This document shows positions 34,901-43,229 of a stretch of 64,000 nt of DNA, piece after piece (position 1 is the first letter of the stretch; each line of letters opens with the position of its first letter). This DNA is from Phocoenobacter atlanticus subsp. cyclopteri (GTDB lineage: Bacteria; Pseudomonadota; Gammaproteobacteria; Enterobacterales; Pasteurellaceae): positions 1,798,001-1,862,000 of the forward strand of contig NZ_CP074346.1 in assembly GCF_018343795.1 (NCBI RefSeq), read 5' to 3'. Position numbers and translations under genes: made by a program. The notes under the pieces are model-generated. The model was not told where the DNA came from. It saw nothing but the letters and a program-made list of their open reading frames with translations, and ran no database searches.

Positions 34901-35646
34901 ATATGTATAACGCATTTAATCGCAATGGAGGATGTGCGGAAATACTATTATTTAGAAATATTACCTCAAATTATATTCGTGATTCTATTAATCAACTGTG
35001 CCATAAACTTAAAACAGCACAAATCTTTGTATTACCTGGCGGTTTTAGTGCAGGTGATGAGCCAGATGGTTCAGGTAAATTTATTGCTGCTATCTTACAA
35101 AACCCACAATTAAAAGAGAGTATTAATGAATTTCTAGCAAGAGATGGCTTGGTTTTAGGCATCTGTAATGGCTTCCAAGCTCTTGTTAAATCAGGCTTGT
35201 TACCAAATGGTGATATCGGTCAAATTACGCCACAATCGCCAACGCTAACTTTTAATAAGATCGGTCGCCATATTTCTCAAATAGTAACAACAAAAATAGT
35301 AAATAACCAATCACCTTGGTTATCTTCTTTTGCTGTGGGACAAACTTTTAATATTCCCGTTTCTCATGGTGAAGGACGTTTTTATGCAAGCGAAGATACT
35401 CTACAACAACTCATTGCCAATGGGCAAATTGCGACACAATATGTTGATTTATCTAATAGAGCAACTAATGAATTTATTTATAACCCTAATGGCTCAAGCC
35501 TAGCCATAGAGGGTATTATGTCAGCTGATGGCAGAATTTTAGGCAAAATGGGGCATTCCGAGCGTTATTCTGAGGGAACATTCAAAAATATTTCTGGTGA
35601 TAATGACCAAAATATTTTTGCAAATGGGGTTAAGTATTTTGGGTAG
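31909..35646 (+). CDS. purL: Phosphoribosylformylglycinamidine synthase, long single-chain form of Firmicutes type
   Basis: PurL converts FGAR, glutamine and ATP to FGAM, step four of purine synthesis. The 1245-residue chain contains an N-terminal PurS-like part, two AIR-synthase-like halves (DTYWSDHCRHTTFET near 222; MFKNETHNHPTEIEPFGGA near 322; IGGKDSMSGTF near 784) and a C-terminal glutaminase (LPGGFSAGDEPDGS, nucleophile Cys in GICNGFQ, HGEGRF). From memory, it aligns closely with the streptococcal enzyme of about 1240 residues, and not with the N-terminus of the roughly 1300-residue Haemophilus and E. coli PurL. This points to horizontal origin. It is the first gene of the operon. Confidence 0.95.
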   Translation: MTNLRFFIEKQSGFDIEAKQLCAKFKQELHIQGLESLKVINGYDIFDLEASVQEIAKIKYRILSELVSDKVIDELELTNKTYFAVECLDGQFDQRADSALQCIEIILSKKLNITVKSFKIIILEGSVNLADLSKIKQFYINPVDSKEKDLSLFAKTPITINDSVVIYDNFLSLNHNQLDQLKDELNLAMGYEDLHSIHQHYQQLGRNPTETEIKVFDTYWSDHCRHTTFETQIRHISFPDSPFGQQIQSAFNHYLDIKSKVAANKSQCLMDMATVMAKYLHKTGYLDDLEISDENNACSVYLDVETSDFSGEKHLEKWLLMFKNETHNHPTEIEPFGGASTCLGGAIRDPLSGRAYVYQAIRVTGSANPLEKIEDTLAGKLSQQKITTEAAEGYSSYGNQIGIATSLVSELYHEGYKAKRMEVGAVVAAAPIKNVIRAKPQPNDHIILLGGKTGRDGCGGASGSSKEHNDNSLLLCGAEVQKGNALEERKIQRLFRNANATRLIKKCNDFGAGGVCVAIGELADGVKVNLDLIPVKYEGLSGTELAISESQERMAVIVSEKDSQTFLQYAQEENLLATVVGKVTDDNRLLLTWKGTHIVDIQREFLNTNGVRQQIDITVTNIDRQQPFKRVVSGDNLQKQWEENLCDLNVTSQKGLSEMFDSTIGAGTVLMPFGGRYQMTPIDVSVAKLPVLNKETQTVSAITWGCNPYLLSWSPYHGAMYAVIDSLAKLVSVGIDYKKARLSFQEYFQKLGQDSVTWSKPFLALLGAIKAQSDFHVAAIGGKDSMSGTFNDLHVPPTFISFAVSSGNINNIISPEFKQIGSYIYLLDNPLDDEGHYNAHILKNNFETVLTGIEEGTILSAMTVKHGGIAEALAKMSFGNRIGVRLNNNNTDYFTIKPASIIVESQKIISQPNAVLLGQSINEFSVVIDNEHINLTTLQEVWLGKLAKIFPVKTDEQPAILTDLSVTTNKIAHSIQGVKVAKPRVLIATFPGSNSEYDMYNAFNRNGGCAEILLFRNITSNYIRDSINQLCHKLKTAQIFVLPGGFSAGDEPDGSGKFIAAILQNPQLKESINEFLARDGLVLGICNGFQALVKSGLLPNGDIGQITPQSPTLTFNKIGRHISQIVTTKIVNNQSPWLSSFAVGQTFNIPVSHGEGRFYASEDTLQQLIANGQIATQYVDLSNRATNEFIYNPNGSSLAIEGIMSADGRILGKMGHSERYSEGTFKNISGDNDQNIFANGVKYFG

Positions 35647-35650
35647 AGTT

Positions 35651-36390
35651 ATGATGTGGAAAAAATTAACCGAATACCCTAATGAAAAAGTTATTGATAA
35701 GGAATTTAATAAGATTATTTATTGGGAAATACAAGACGGAAAAATCGTGCATCAAAAACGCATTTTGCGTAGTGCTGATATTGAAACATTTGAGATTTAT
35801 CAAAGTAGTGATACTGTTTTTATTGCACGAGATAAAAATAATATTTATCACGCTTGGTCTAAATTATCAAAGGTTGATAGAGATAGTTTTGTAGCGTTAG
35901 GCAATGGTTATTGGAAAGACAAAAATGTTGCTTACATTGAAAATGAAACTTCACTTACACAATTAAAAGGGCTTGACGCACAAGATTTTTGCGTTTTAGG
36001 TAATGGTTTTGCGTATGACAAAAACTTTGCTTATTACTTTGGCAGAGTAATAAAAAGTTGTAGCGACCCACAAACTTTAACGCTTGTAAATGCAGATGAT
36101 TACTTTGCAATGGATAGTGAAAATATCTTTTATGAAAGCGGTGTATTAAAAGGTGCAGATAAAGAAACTTGGAAATTGTTAGGCAATGGATTTTCACGAG
36201 ATAAAAAGAGCGTATTTTTTGCAATAAAAAATTACCACGAGTTGATATAAACACTTGGAAACATCTCTACCGAGCGTATTCAAAAGATAAAAATAATGTC
36301 TATTGTATGAACTTTGTAGAAAAAGACAAATTGCCACAAGATTGGAATGTGGGAAAAGTTAAAGAATATTACAAATCACAAAAATTTTAA
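35651..36390 (+). pseudogene. DKNYY-family protein, frameshifted at a run of A residues
   Basis: The function is unknown. The frame starting at ATG 35651 encodes repeats with DK-N-Y/F motifs (GYWKDKNVAYIE, GFAYDKNFAYYF, GFSRDKKSVFF), typical of DKNYY proteins, and stops at 36250. The reading frame shifted by one base at the A6 run 36226-36231 continues the same pattern without a break (RVDINTWKHLYRAYSKDKNNVYC, to the stop at 36390). One missing A therefore explains the split. The intact protein would be about 246 residues. It is squeezed between purL (4 bases) and purE (17 bases), so it rides in the purine operon. A homopolymer sequencing error or slippage-based variation are alternatives to true decay. 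Confidence 0.8.
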
Positions 36391-36407
36391 TTAACGGAGT
36401 TTTTATT

Positions 36408-36893
36408 ATGAAAGTAGGTATTATATTCGGTAGTCAATCCGATTTAGAAGTAATGAAAGGTGCATCAGATTGTTTAAAACAATTTGGCATAGAGTATTCA
36501 GCACATATTTTATCAGCACATCGAGCGCCTGAATTATTGGCAGAAATACTGACGAAATTTGAACAAGAAAACTATGGTGTGATTATCGCTGGTGCTGGTT
36601 TATCGGCACATTTACCGGGTGTAGTGGCATCAAAAACCACCTTGCCAGTTATCGGCGTGCCAATTAATGCTGGAAAATCGGCTATCGGTAATGGCATAGA
36701 CGCATTGTATTCCATTGTGCAAATGCCAAAATCTATTCCTGTGGCAAGTGTCGGCATTAATAATTCTTTTAATGCAGGTATGTTAGCAGTACAAATGCTT
36801 GCTATCGGTAATGCTGATTTGCAAGCCAAATTAGCCAATTTTAGAACGAATATGAAAGAAGGTTTTAAAGATACTATTAATGTAGCATTGTAA
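36408..36893 (+). CDS. purE: N5-carboxyaminoimidazole ribonucleotide mutase
   Basis: PurE forms CAIR, the sixth step of purine synthesis. The 161-residue octamer-forming protein has GSQSDLEVM (residues 8-16), the catalytic histidine in SAHRAPE (residues 41-47) and GAGLSAHLPGVVASKT. These are class I features, like Clostridium and other Firmicutes enzymes. Class I enzymes normally need PurK to make N5-CAIR. No purK is present beside it or elsewhere in the window. The ribosome-binding site ACGGAG precedes the start. Confidence 0.94.
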   Translation: MKVGIIFGSQSDLEVMKGASDCLKQFGIEYSAHILSAHRAPELLAEILTKFEQENYGVIIAGAGLSAHLPGVVASKTTLPVIGVPINAGKSAIGNGIDALYSIVQMPKSIPVASVGINNSFNAGMLAVQMLAIGNADLQAKLANFRTNMKEGFKDTINVAL

Positions 36894-36901
36894 TTTTATC
36901 C

Positions 36902-36929
36902 GTAGAGACAGGGCATGCCCTATCTCTAC
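36902..36929 (+). repeat. GTAG-headed hairpin repeat in the purine operon
   Basis: GTAG, then AGACAGGG-CATG-CCCTATCT (one C-A mismatch), then CTAC. It belongs to the same family as 29108-29131. It lies in the 81-base gap between purE and purC, the longest gap in the operon, where it could pause or protect the transcript. Confidence 0.65.
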
Positions 36930-36974
36930 AATAAATTCATCTTAACGAACACGATTAACCAAAAGAGCAAAAAA

Positions 36975-37682
36975 ATGAAAACAGAATTTATTTACGAAGG
37001 CAAAGCCAAACAAATTTATGCAACTGATAACACTGAGCAAGTGATTATTTTTTACAAAGATGATGCCACTGCTGGCAATGGTGCAAAAAAAGGAACAATC
37101 AAAGATAAAGGTGTACTCAATAACCAAATTACTACAATAATTTTTAAATTACTGGAAGAAAATGGTATCAAAACGCACTTTATTGAAAAGTTAAGTGATA
37201 GAGAACAACTGTGCCAAAAAGTACAAATTTTCCCATTAGAAGTGATTGTCCGCAACCTTATTGCTGGTTCAATGGCAAAACGAGTGGGTATTGCCGAAGG
37301 TACAAAACCAAATAATACTATTTTTGAAATTTGCTATAAAAATGATGAATATGGCGATCCATTGATTAATGATCACCACGCTGTCGCATTAGGCTTAGCG
37401 ACTTATGATGAATTGGCAAGTATTTATAATATTACTGCTAAGATTAATGATTTGTTAAAAGCCAAATTTGACAAACTTGGTATTACATTAGTCGATTTTA
37501 AAATTGAGTTTGGTAAAAATGCAAAGGGTGATATTTTACTTGCTGATGAAATTACGCCAGATACTTGTCGTTTCTGGGATAAAGAAACAGGTAAAAAATT
37601 GGATAAAGACCGTTTCCGTCAAGATTTAGGCGATATTGAAGATGCCTATTTGGAAATATGTAAGCGTTTGGCAAATAATTAA
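36975..37682 (+). CDS. purC: SAICAR synthetase
   Basis: PurC joins aspartate to CAIR. I take the ATG at 36975 ([17 protein letters not shown], 235 residues). The upstream in-frame ATG at 36915 would add 20 residues not found in relatives and would start inside the hairpin repeat. Motifs include YEGKAKQIY (residues 7-15), [12 protein letters not shown] and [12 protein letters not shown]. The sequence resembles the Firmicutes enzymes. It lies 14 bases before the isochorismatase-like gene. Confidence 0.95.
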   Translation: MKTEFIYEGKAKQIYATDNTEQVIIFYKDDATAGNGAKKGTIKDKGVLNNQITTIIFKLLEENGIKTHFIEKLSDREQLCQKVQIFPLEVIVRNLIAGSMAKRVGIAEGTKPNNTIFEICYKNDEYGDPLINDHHAVALGLATYDELASIYNITAKINDLLKAKFDKLGITLVDFKIEFGKNAKGDILLADEITPDTCRFWDKETGKKLDKDRFRQDLGDIEDAYLEICKRLANN

Positions 37683-37696
37683 AAAAGGAGTAAAAA

Positions 37697-38239
37697 ATGA
37701 ATAAAGCACTTATTATTATTGATATTCAAAATGACTATTTTCCGAATGGAAAAATAGAATTATTTGAAAGTGAAAAAGCAAGTATTAATGCGAAAAAAAT
37801 ATTAGATAAATTTAGAGAAAAAAATCAACTTGTTGTTCATATTAAACATTTATCTACACGACCTGATGCTAGTTTCTTTCTACCTGATACTCTGGGAGCA
37901 GAAATACATAATTCCGTAAAACCACAACCTAATGAAAAAGTATTTATTAAACATTTTCCCAATAGTTTTAGAGATACAGAGTTATTTGAATATCTAAAAA
38001 ATAATGATATAGAAAATTTAGTAATTCTAGGAATGATGACGCATATGTGCGTTGATGCAACTGTAAGGGCTGGTAAAGATTTAGGCTTTAAGATTAAAGT
38101 AATAGGCGATGCTTGTGCAACGAAAAATTTAGAAATATTCGGAAAAAAAGTCGATGCAGAAAATGTACAAAAATCGTTTTTATCAGCATTAAACTATTTT
38201 TATGCAGAAGTAATTAATACTAATGATTTTGATATATAA
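37697..38239 (+). CDS. Isochorismatase-like cysteine hydrolase
   Basis: The substrate is unknown. The 180-residue protein has the complete catalytic set of the family: Asp9 (IDIQND), Lys85 (FIKHFPNSF) and Cys118 (MMTHMCVD). Members hydrolyse isochorismate, nicotinamide, ureidoglycolate-type or similar amides. The setting inside a purine operon hints at a purine or NAD-related role, but that is inference only. It is separated from purC by 14 bases and from purM by 20, with a GGAG ribosome-binding site. Confidence 0.85.
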   Translation: MNKALIIIDIQNDYFPNGKIELFESEKASINAKKILDKFREKNQLVVHIKHLSTRPDASFFLPDTLGAEIHNSVKPQPNEKVFIKHFPNSFRDTELFEYLKNNDIENLVILGMMTHMCVDATVRAGKDLGFKIKVIGDACATKNLEIFGKKVDAENVQKSFLSALNYFYAEVINTNDFDI

Positions 38240-38259
38240 AGTTAGCAAAAGAGATAACA

Positions 38260-39276
38260 ATGACCACAATCACATACAAACAAGCAGGCGTTGATAAAGA
38301 AGAAGGCTATAAAGCCGTTGAACTGATGAAGAAAAAAGTGCAACAAACACATAATTCATCAGTACTAACCAATTTGGGTAGTTTTGGGGCGATGTACGCC
38401 TTAGGAAACTATAAAGAACCCATTTTAGTCTCAGGCACCGATGGCGTAGGCACAAAGTTAGAAATTGCTTTAACACAGAAAAAATACGATACGGTCGGTA
38501 TTGATGCGGTGGCGATGTGTGTTAATGATATTTTATGTCACGGTGCAAAACCACTGTTCTTTTTAGATTATTTGGCGTGTGGCAAATTAGAGGCTGAAGT
38601 TGCCGCTGAATTAGTATCAGGCATTTCTGATGGCTGTTTACAAGCTGGAGCAGCTTTAATTGGTGGAGAAACCGCTGAAATGCCAGGATTTTATCAAATT
38701 GGTGATTACGATATTGCTGGATTTTGTGTTGGTGTCGTAGAAAAATCACAACTGATTAATGGTGATAAAGTACGTGCTGGTGATAGTATTATTGCCTTAC
38801 CTTCGAGTGGTTTTCATAGTAATGGTTTTTCTCTGCTACGCAAAATTTTTAGCGATTATAATGAAGTTATTGAAGGCAAAAGTGTAAGTGATTGGCTACT
38901 AACTCCAACCAAAATCTATGTGAAGCCGATTTTACAACTATTAGAAAAGTTTGATATTCACGCAATGGCACATATTACTGGCGGTGGTTTGATTGAAAAT
39001 CTACCTCGTTGTATGAATAAAGACTTATCACCTGTAGTATTCAAAAATAACGTCACTCCGCTATGGCAATCACTACCACTCTTTGCCGAAGTGCAACAAC
39101 GAGGCAATATCAGTGAAGATGAGATGTTTGGCACTTTTAATATGGGTGTAGGTTTTACCCTTGTGGTTAATCCTAATATGGTTGATGATGTTGTTGATTA
39201 TTTAGCCAGCATTAGCGAACCTGCTTATGTAATTGGACATATTGAACAAGGGGATAATCAATTGTGTCTAAAATAA
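38260..39276 (+). CDS. purM: Phosphoribosylformylglycinamidine cyclo-ligase (AIR synthetase)
   Basis: PurM closes the imidazole ring to give AIR, step five of the pathway. The 338-residue protein has GTDGVGTKLEIA (residues about 59-70), DAVAMCVNDILCHGAKPLFFLDY (77-99), GGETAEMPGFY and HITGGGLIENLPR. The length is normal. Its stop lies 13 bases inside the start of purN, so the two are translationally coupled. Confidence 0.96.
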   Translation: MTTITYKQAGVDKEEGYKAVELMKKKVQQTHNSSVLTNLGSFGAMYALGNYKEPILVSGTDGVGTKLEIALTQKKYDTVGIDAVAMCVNDILCHGAKPLFFLDYLACGKLEAEVAAELVSGISDGCLQAGAALIGGETAEMPGFYQIGDYDIAGFCVGVVEKSQLINGDKVRAGDSIIALPSSGFHSNGFSLLRKIFSDYNEVIEGKSVSDWLLTPTKIYVKPILQLLEKFDIHAMAHITGGGLIENLPRCMNKDLSPVVFKNNVTPLWQSLPLFAEVQQRGNISEDEMFGTFNMGVGFTLVVNPNMVDDVVDYLASISEPAYVIGHIEQGDNQLCLK

Positions 39277-39839
39277 CATCTAAAGATTCTATCAAAATTG
39301 CTGTTTTAGTCTCTGGTGGTGGTAGCAATATGATGCAATTAATTAAACATAAAATTGCAATCGATTGCGTTGTTGCAGATAGAAGTTGTAAAGCTACCAC
39401 TCTCGCTGAACAATACCATATCACTACTTTTCAAGTAACAAGAGAAAATTGTTCACAGCAAATTTGTGAAATTTTAGCTACACGCAAAATTAATTTAGTG
39501 GTACTGGCTGGATTTTTATCTATTTTAGATAAAGACCTCACTGACTGCTATACCGTCATTAATATCCACCCCTCGTTACTACCTAAATATGGTGGACGTG
39601 GAATGTATGGAATAAATGTGCATAAAGCCGTATTGGCAAGTGGCGATACAATCAGTGGTTGTACGGTGCATTATGTTGATGCAGGCGTGGACACAGGCGA
39701 TATTATTGCCCAAAGTGAAGTGGATATTAGCAGTGCAAAAACGGCTGATGAAATTGCAAAATCGGTATTGCAAAAAGAGTGGGAACTGTTGCCGAGAGTG
39801 GTTAAAGAATTTTGTACAAAAACTCTACGAAAATCGTGA
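39264..39839 (+). CDS. purN: Phosphoribosylglycinamide formyltransferase
   Basis: PurN transfers a formyl group from 10-formyl-THF to GAR, step three. The 191-residue product has VSGGGSNM (phosphate loop), LAGFLSIL, the catalytic NIHPSLLPKYGG (Asn, His) and VDAGVDTGDII (Asp). The start is a GTG (39264) within purM. No ATG fits before the first conserved motif. The motif arrangement KYGGRGMYG is of the short Firmicutes/Bacteroidetes style. Confidence 0.95.
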   Translation: MSKITSKDSIKIAVLVSGGGSNMMQLIKHKIAIDCVVADRSCKATTLAEQYHITTFQVTRENCSQQICEILATRKINLVVLAGFLSILDKDLTDCYTVINIHPSLLPKYGGRGMYGINVHKAVLASGDTISGCTVHYVDAGVDTGDIIAQSEVDISSAKTADEIAKSVLQKEWELLPRVVKEFCTKTLRKS

Positions 39840-39894
39840 TTGGGAACAAGATACAAAATATTATCATTACAGTAAAAAAATATAGGAGTACAGA

Positions 39895-40386
39895 ATGAGA
39901 AAAGTAATAATTTTAGGAAGTTCAAGAAAAAATGGTGGCACACGAAAGGTTATTGATGAGTTAAGAAAATTTTCTGATTATGATGTGATTGATTTATTAG
40001 ATTACAACATTTCATACTACGACTATGAGCACCATAATCAAAATGATGATTTTCTCAAAATCATTGAAAATATCACTGAAAATTATGATGTTTTTGTCTT
40101 TGCAACGCCTGTATATTGGTATGCAATGTCGGCACAAATGAAAGTATTTTTTGACCGCACTAGCGATTTAATCACTATTGCAAAAGATATAGGACGAAAA
40201 TTGCGCGGCAAAAAAACAGCAGTAATTACTTCATCTATCGGTAACCATTTAGGCGATGATTTTTTCTTACCATTTAATGAAACATTTAGATATTTTGGCA
40301 CGGAACACATAGCGAATTTACATACTGTTGCAGATGAATTAGATATGAATGCACTGAAAGATTTTGATACTGCACTTAATCAATAA
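39895..40386 (+). CDS. NADPH-dependent FMN reductase-like (flavodoxin fold) protein
   Basis: The role is unknown. The 163-residue protein has the N-terminal phosphate loop GSSRKNGGT (residues 8-16) and the flavin-contact motif [19 protein letters not shown] (residues about 64-82) of NADPH-dependent FMN reductases and related oxidoreductases. It lies between purN and purH in the same direction (gaps 55 and 32 bases), so it is probably cotranscribed. Its link to purine metabolism is not obvious. Confidence 0.85.
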   Translation: MRKVIILGSSRKNGGTRKVIDELRKFSDYDVIDLLDYNISYYDYEHHNQNDDFLKIIENITENYDVFVFATPVYWYAMSAQMKVFFDRTSDLITIAKDIGRKLRGKKTAVITSSIGNHLGDDFFLPFNETFRYFGTEHIANLHTVADELDMNALKDFDTALNQ

Positions 40387-40418
40387 AAGATATTTTAACT
40401 TTAACAAAGGAAACAACG

Positions 40419-41939
40419 ATGAAAAAAAGAGCATTACTATCGGTTTTTGATAAAGACGGTATCGTAGAATTAGCCGAGTGTCTTATCAAACATAATGTAG
40501 AAATTATTTCTACTGGTGGCACTTATAGGCATTTGCAAGCAAGTGGCGTTCCTGTCCTTGAAGTCAGTCAACTCATTGATTCTGATGAAATGCTAGATGG
40601 TCGAGTAAAAACGCTCCACCCATATATTCACGGTGGTATTTTGGCAATACGTGACAATGCAGAACATATGCAAACTTTAAGAGAAAAAAATATCGCCACC
40701 ATTGATTTTGTCATTGTGAATCTTTATCCATTCTTTGATAAAGTGAAAGAAAATTTACCTTTTGATGATACTATTGAATTTATTGATATTGGTGGTCCAA
40801 CAATGCTCCGCAGTGCTGCCAAGTCATTTAAAGATGTAGTAGTCATTACTGATAAAAAAGATTATCAAATCGTTATTGATGAACTAAATAACAGTCAAAC
40901 TATTAGCTATGAAACAAGGAAATTTTTTGCAAAAAAAGTATTTAATCTGACCGCTTGTTATGATGCTGCTATTTCCCAATTCCTACTTGATGATGACTGC
41001 CCTGAATTTTTAACGATTTCTTATCAAAAAGAAAGTGAAATGCGTTATGGCGAAAATTCACATCAAAAAGCGGTTTACTATGTTGATAAAATGAATGATG
41101 GAGCAATGAAAAACTTTAGCCAGCTAAACGGTAAAGCCTTATCATTTAATAATATTCGAGATATGGATTTAGCGTGGAAAGTCGTCTGTGAATTTAATGA
41201 AACTGAAGACATTGCTTGTTGTGCAGTTAAGCACTCAACACCTTGTGGTGTTGCCATTGCTGATAGTGTTGAAACAGCTTATAGCAAAGCCTACGAATGC
41301 GACCCCGTATCAATTTTTGGTGGCATTGTTGCCTTTAACAGTGAAGTTGATGAAAGTACGGCAAAAAAATTAAACGATATTTTCCTAGAAATTGTTATTG
41401 CTCCTAGCTTTAGCGATGACGCCCTTACTGTTCTTAAACAAAAGAAAAACTTAAGAGTCATCAAATGCAATCAAAAGCCACAAGACAGTAAAGAATATAT
41501 CAAAGTAGATGGTGGTTTGTTAGTACAAGACGTAAATAATGCCCTACTAGATAATGCTAAAGTGGTCACAAATAAACAACCAAATGATATTGAGAATAAA
41601 GACTTATTATTTGCTTTAAAAGTGGTTAAATATGTGAAATCAAATGCAATAGTGATTGCCAAAGATGGACAAACACTTGGAATTGGTGGCGGTGAAGTCA
41701 GTCGTATTTGGGCAACAGAAAAAGCCATTGAAAGAGCTAATACCTTTGATAAAACCAATATGGTGCTTGCCTCTGATGCATTTTTCCCATTTAGTGATGT
41801 GGTTGAATTAGTATCAGAAAATGCTATTACTGCAATTATTCAACCGGGTGGCTCTATTCGTGATCAAGATTCTATTGATGTCTGCAATAAAAAAGATATT
41901 GCGATGGTATTTAGTCAATTAAGACATTTTAAACATTAA
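40419..41939 (+). CDS. purH: Bifunctional AICAR transformylase / IMP cyclohydrolase
   Basis: PurH does the last two steps to IMP. The 506-residue protein has an N-terminal cyclohydrolase domain ([31 protein letters not shown]) and a C-terminal transformylase domain from about residue 200 ([17 protein letters not shown] with catalytic Lys-His, FGGIVAFN). It is shorter than the roughly 529-residue E. coli enzyme and resembles Firmicutes forms. A full extended uptake signal is embedded at 40922-40958 and read as part of NLTACYD. Confidence 0.96.
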   Translation: MKKRALLSVFDKDGIVELAECLIKHNVEIISTGGTYRHLQASGVPVLEVSQLIDSDEMLDGRVKTLHPYIHGGILAIRDNAEHMQTLREKNIATIDFVIVNLYPFFDKVKENLPFDDTIEFIDIGGPTMLRSAAKSFKDVVVITDKKDYQIVIDELNNSQTISYETRKFFAKKVFNLTACYDAAISQFLLDDDCPEFLTISYQKESEMRYGENSHQKAVYYVDKMNDGAMKNFSQLNGKALSFNNIRDMDLAWKVVCEFNETEDIACCAVKHSTPCGVAIADSVETAYSKAYECDPVSIFGGIVAFNSEVDESTAKKLNDIFLEIVIAPSFSDDALTVLKQKKNLRVIKCNQKPQDSKEYIKVDGGLLVQDVNNALLDNAKVVTNKQPNDIENKDLLFALKVVKYVKSNAIVIAKDGQTLGIGGGEVSRIWATEKAIERANTFDKTNMVLASDAFFPFSDVVELVSENAITAIIQPGGSIRDQDSIDVCNKKDIAMVFSQLRHFKH

Positions 41940-41949
41940 GGTAACCTAA

Positions 41950-43227
41950 ATGAAAATATTAATTATAGGAGCAGGTGGTCGTGAACACGCTATCGCTTGG
42001 AAGATAGCTCAAAATCCACGAGTAACAAAGATTTACGCAGCAGTGGGTAATGCCTATGATACTTTATTACCTAATTGCGAAAATGTAAACTTAACAACAA
42101 GTCAAGAAATCCTTACTTTTGCTAAAGAACAACAAATAGATTTAACAATTGTTGGTAGTGAGGAATTATTAGTAGCAGGTATCGTTGATTTATTTCAGCA
42201 AAATAACTTAACTATTTTTGGACCTGATAAAAAAGCAGCTAAATTAGAAGGTTCTAAATCTTTCGCTAAGCAATTTATGCAGAAGTATGGTGTGAAAACA
42301 GCAAAATCACAAAGTTTTAATGATCCTAAACTTGCTCTAGATTATATCAAATTTATGCCATATCCCCTTGTAGTTAAAGCCAGTGGTTTAGCAGCAGGTA
42401 AGGGCGTGGTTATCTGTCAAACACATACAGAGGCTGAAAAAACCATTGATGATATGATGGTTAAAAAAGTTTTCGCCAATGCTGGTGATACCATTATTAT
42501 CGAACAATTTCTAGAAGGTGTGGAAATTTCTATTTTATCAGTCACTGATGGTAAAACAATTTTACCTTTTATCTCTGCCAAAGATCACAAAAAAATTGGT
42601 GAGGGAGATACAGGTTTAAATACTGGCGGAATGGGGGTTATTGCCCCCAATCCACATTACACCCCAGAAGTAAAACAACAATTCATTACTGATATTCTGC
42701 AACCAACATTAAAAGGGTTACAGCAAGAAAAAATGGACTTTGCAGGCGTCATTTTCTTTGGATTAATGGTGTGTGCTGACGGCGTTTATTTACTCGAATA
42801 CAATATGCGTTTTGGTGATCCTGAAACGCAAGCCGTTTTACCACTTTTAGAAAGTGATCTACTGGAGATTATTCAAAAATCCTTAGATAAACAGTTAGAA
42901 AGTATCACTCTACAATGGCATAACGCTAGCACTTGTTGTGTCGTCCTTACTGCAGGGGGCTACCCTACCAAATATAAGAAAGGGGACAAAATTTTAGGCA
43001 TAGCAGAAAGCATTGAAAAAAAGGATTGTCAAATTTTCTTCGCAGGTGTTCAAGAAAAAGAACACCTCTACTACACAAACGGTGGAAGGGTGCTTAATAT
43101 CGTAGGAATAGCGAGTAGCCTAGAACAGGCAAAAGAAAAAGCATATCAAAACGTGGCTAACATTACTTTTAGAGAAATGTATTATCGTAATGATATTGGT
43201 CAATTACTTTCAGATAAAGGGATATAA
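41950..43227 (+). CDS. purD: Phosphoribosylamine-glycine ligase
   Basis: PurD makes GAR from phosphoribosylamine, glycine and ATP, step two. The 425-residue ATP-grasp protein has [12 protein letters not shown] at the N-terminus, the phosphate-binding [15 protein letters not shown] and the metal site [13 protein letters not shown]. It follows purH by 10 bases and precedes purF by 2. Confidence 0.96.
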   Translation: MKILIIGAGGREHAIAWKIAQNPRVTKIYAAVGNAYDTLLPNCENVNLTTSQEILTFAKEQQIDLTIVGSEELLVAGIVDLFQQNNLTIFGPDKKAAKLEGSKSFAKQFMQKYGVKTAKSQSFNDPKLALDYIKFMPYPLVVKASGLAAGKGVVICQTHTEAEKTIDDMMVKKVFANAGDTIIIEQFLEGVEISILSVTDGKTILPFISAKDHKKIGEGDTGLNTGGMGVIAPNPHYTPEVKQQFITDILQPTLKGLQQEKMDFAGVIFFGLMVCADGVYLLEYNMRFGDPETQAVLPLLESDLLEIIQKSLDKQLESITLQWHNASTCCVVLTAGGYPTKYKKGDKILGIAESIEKKDCQIFFAGVQEKEHLYYTNGGRVLNIVGIASSLEQAKEKAYQNVANITFREMYYRNDIGQLLSDKGI

Positions 43228-43229
43228 AA

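Noticed and set aside
40150-40158. GACCGCACT in the flavin reductase gene, resembling a Haemophilus-type uptake signal
   Set aside because: It is a single partial match without the flanking AT tracts. All strong signals in the window are of the ACAAGCGGT type.
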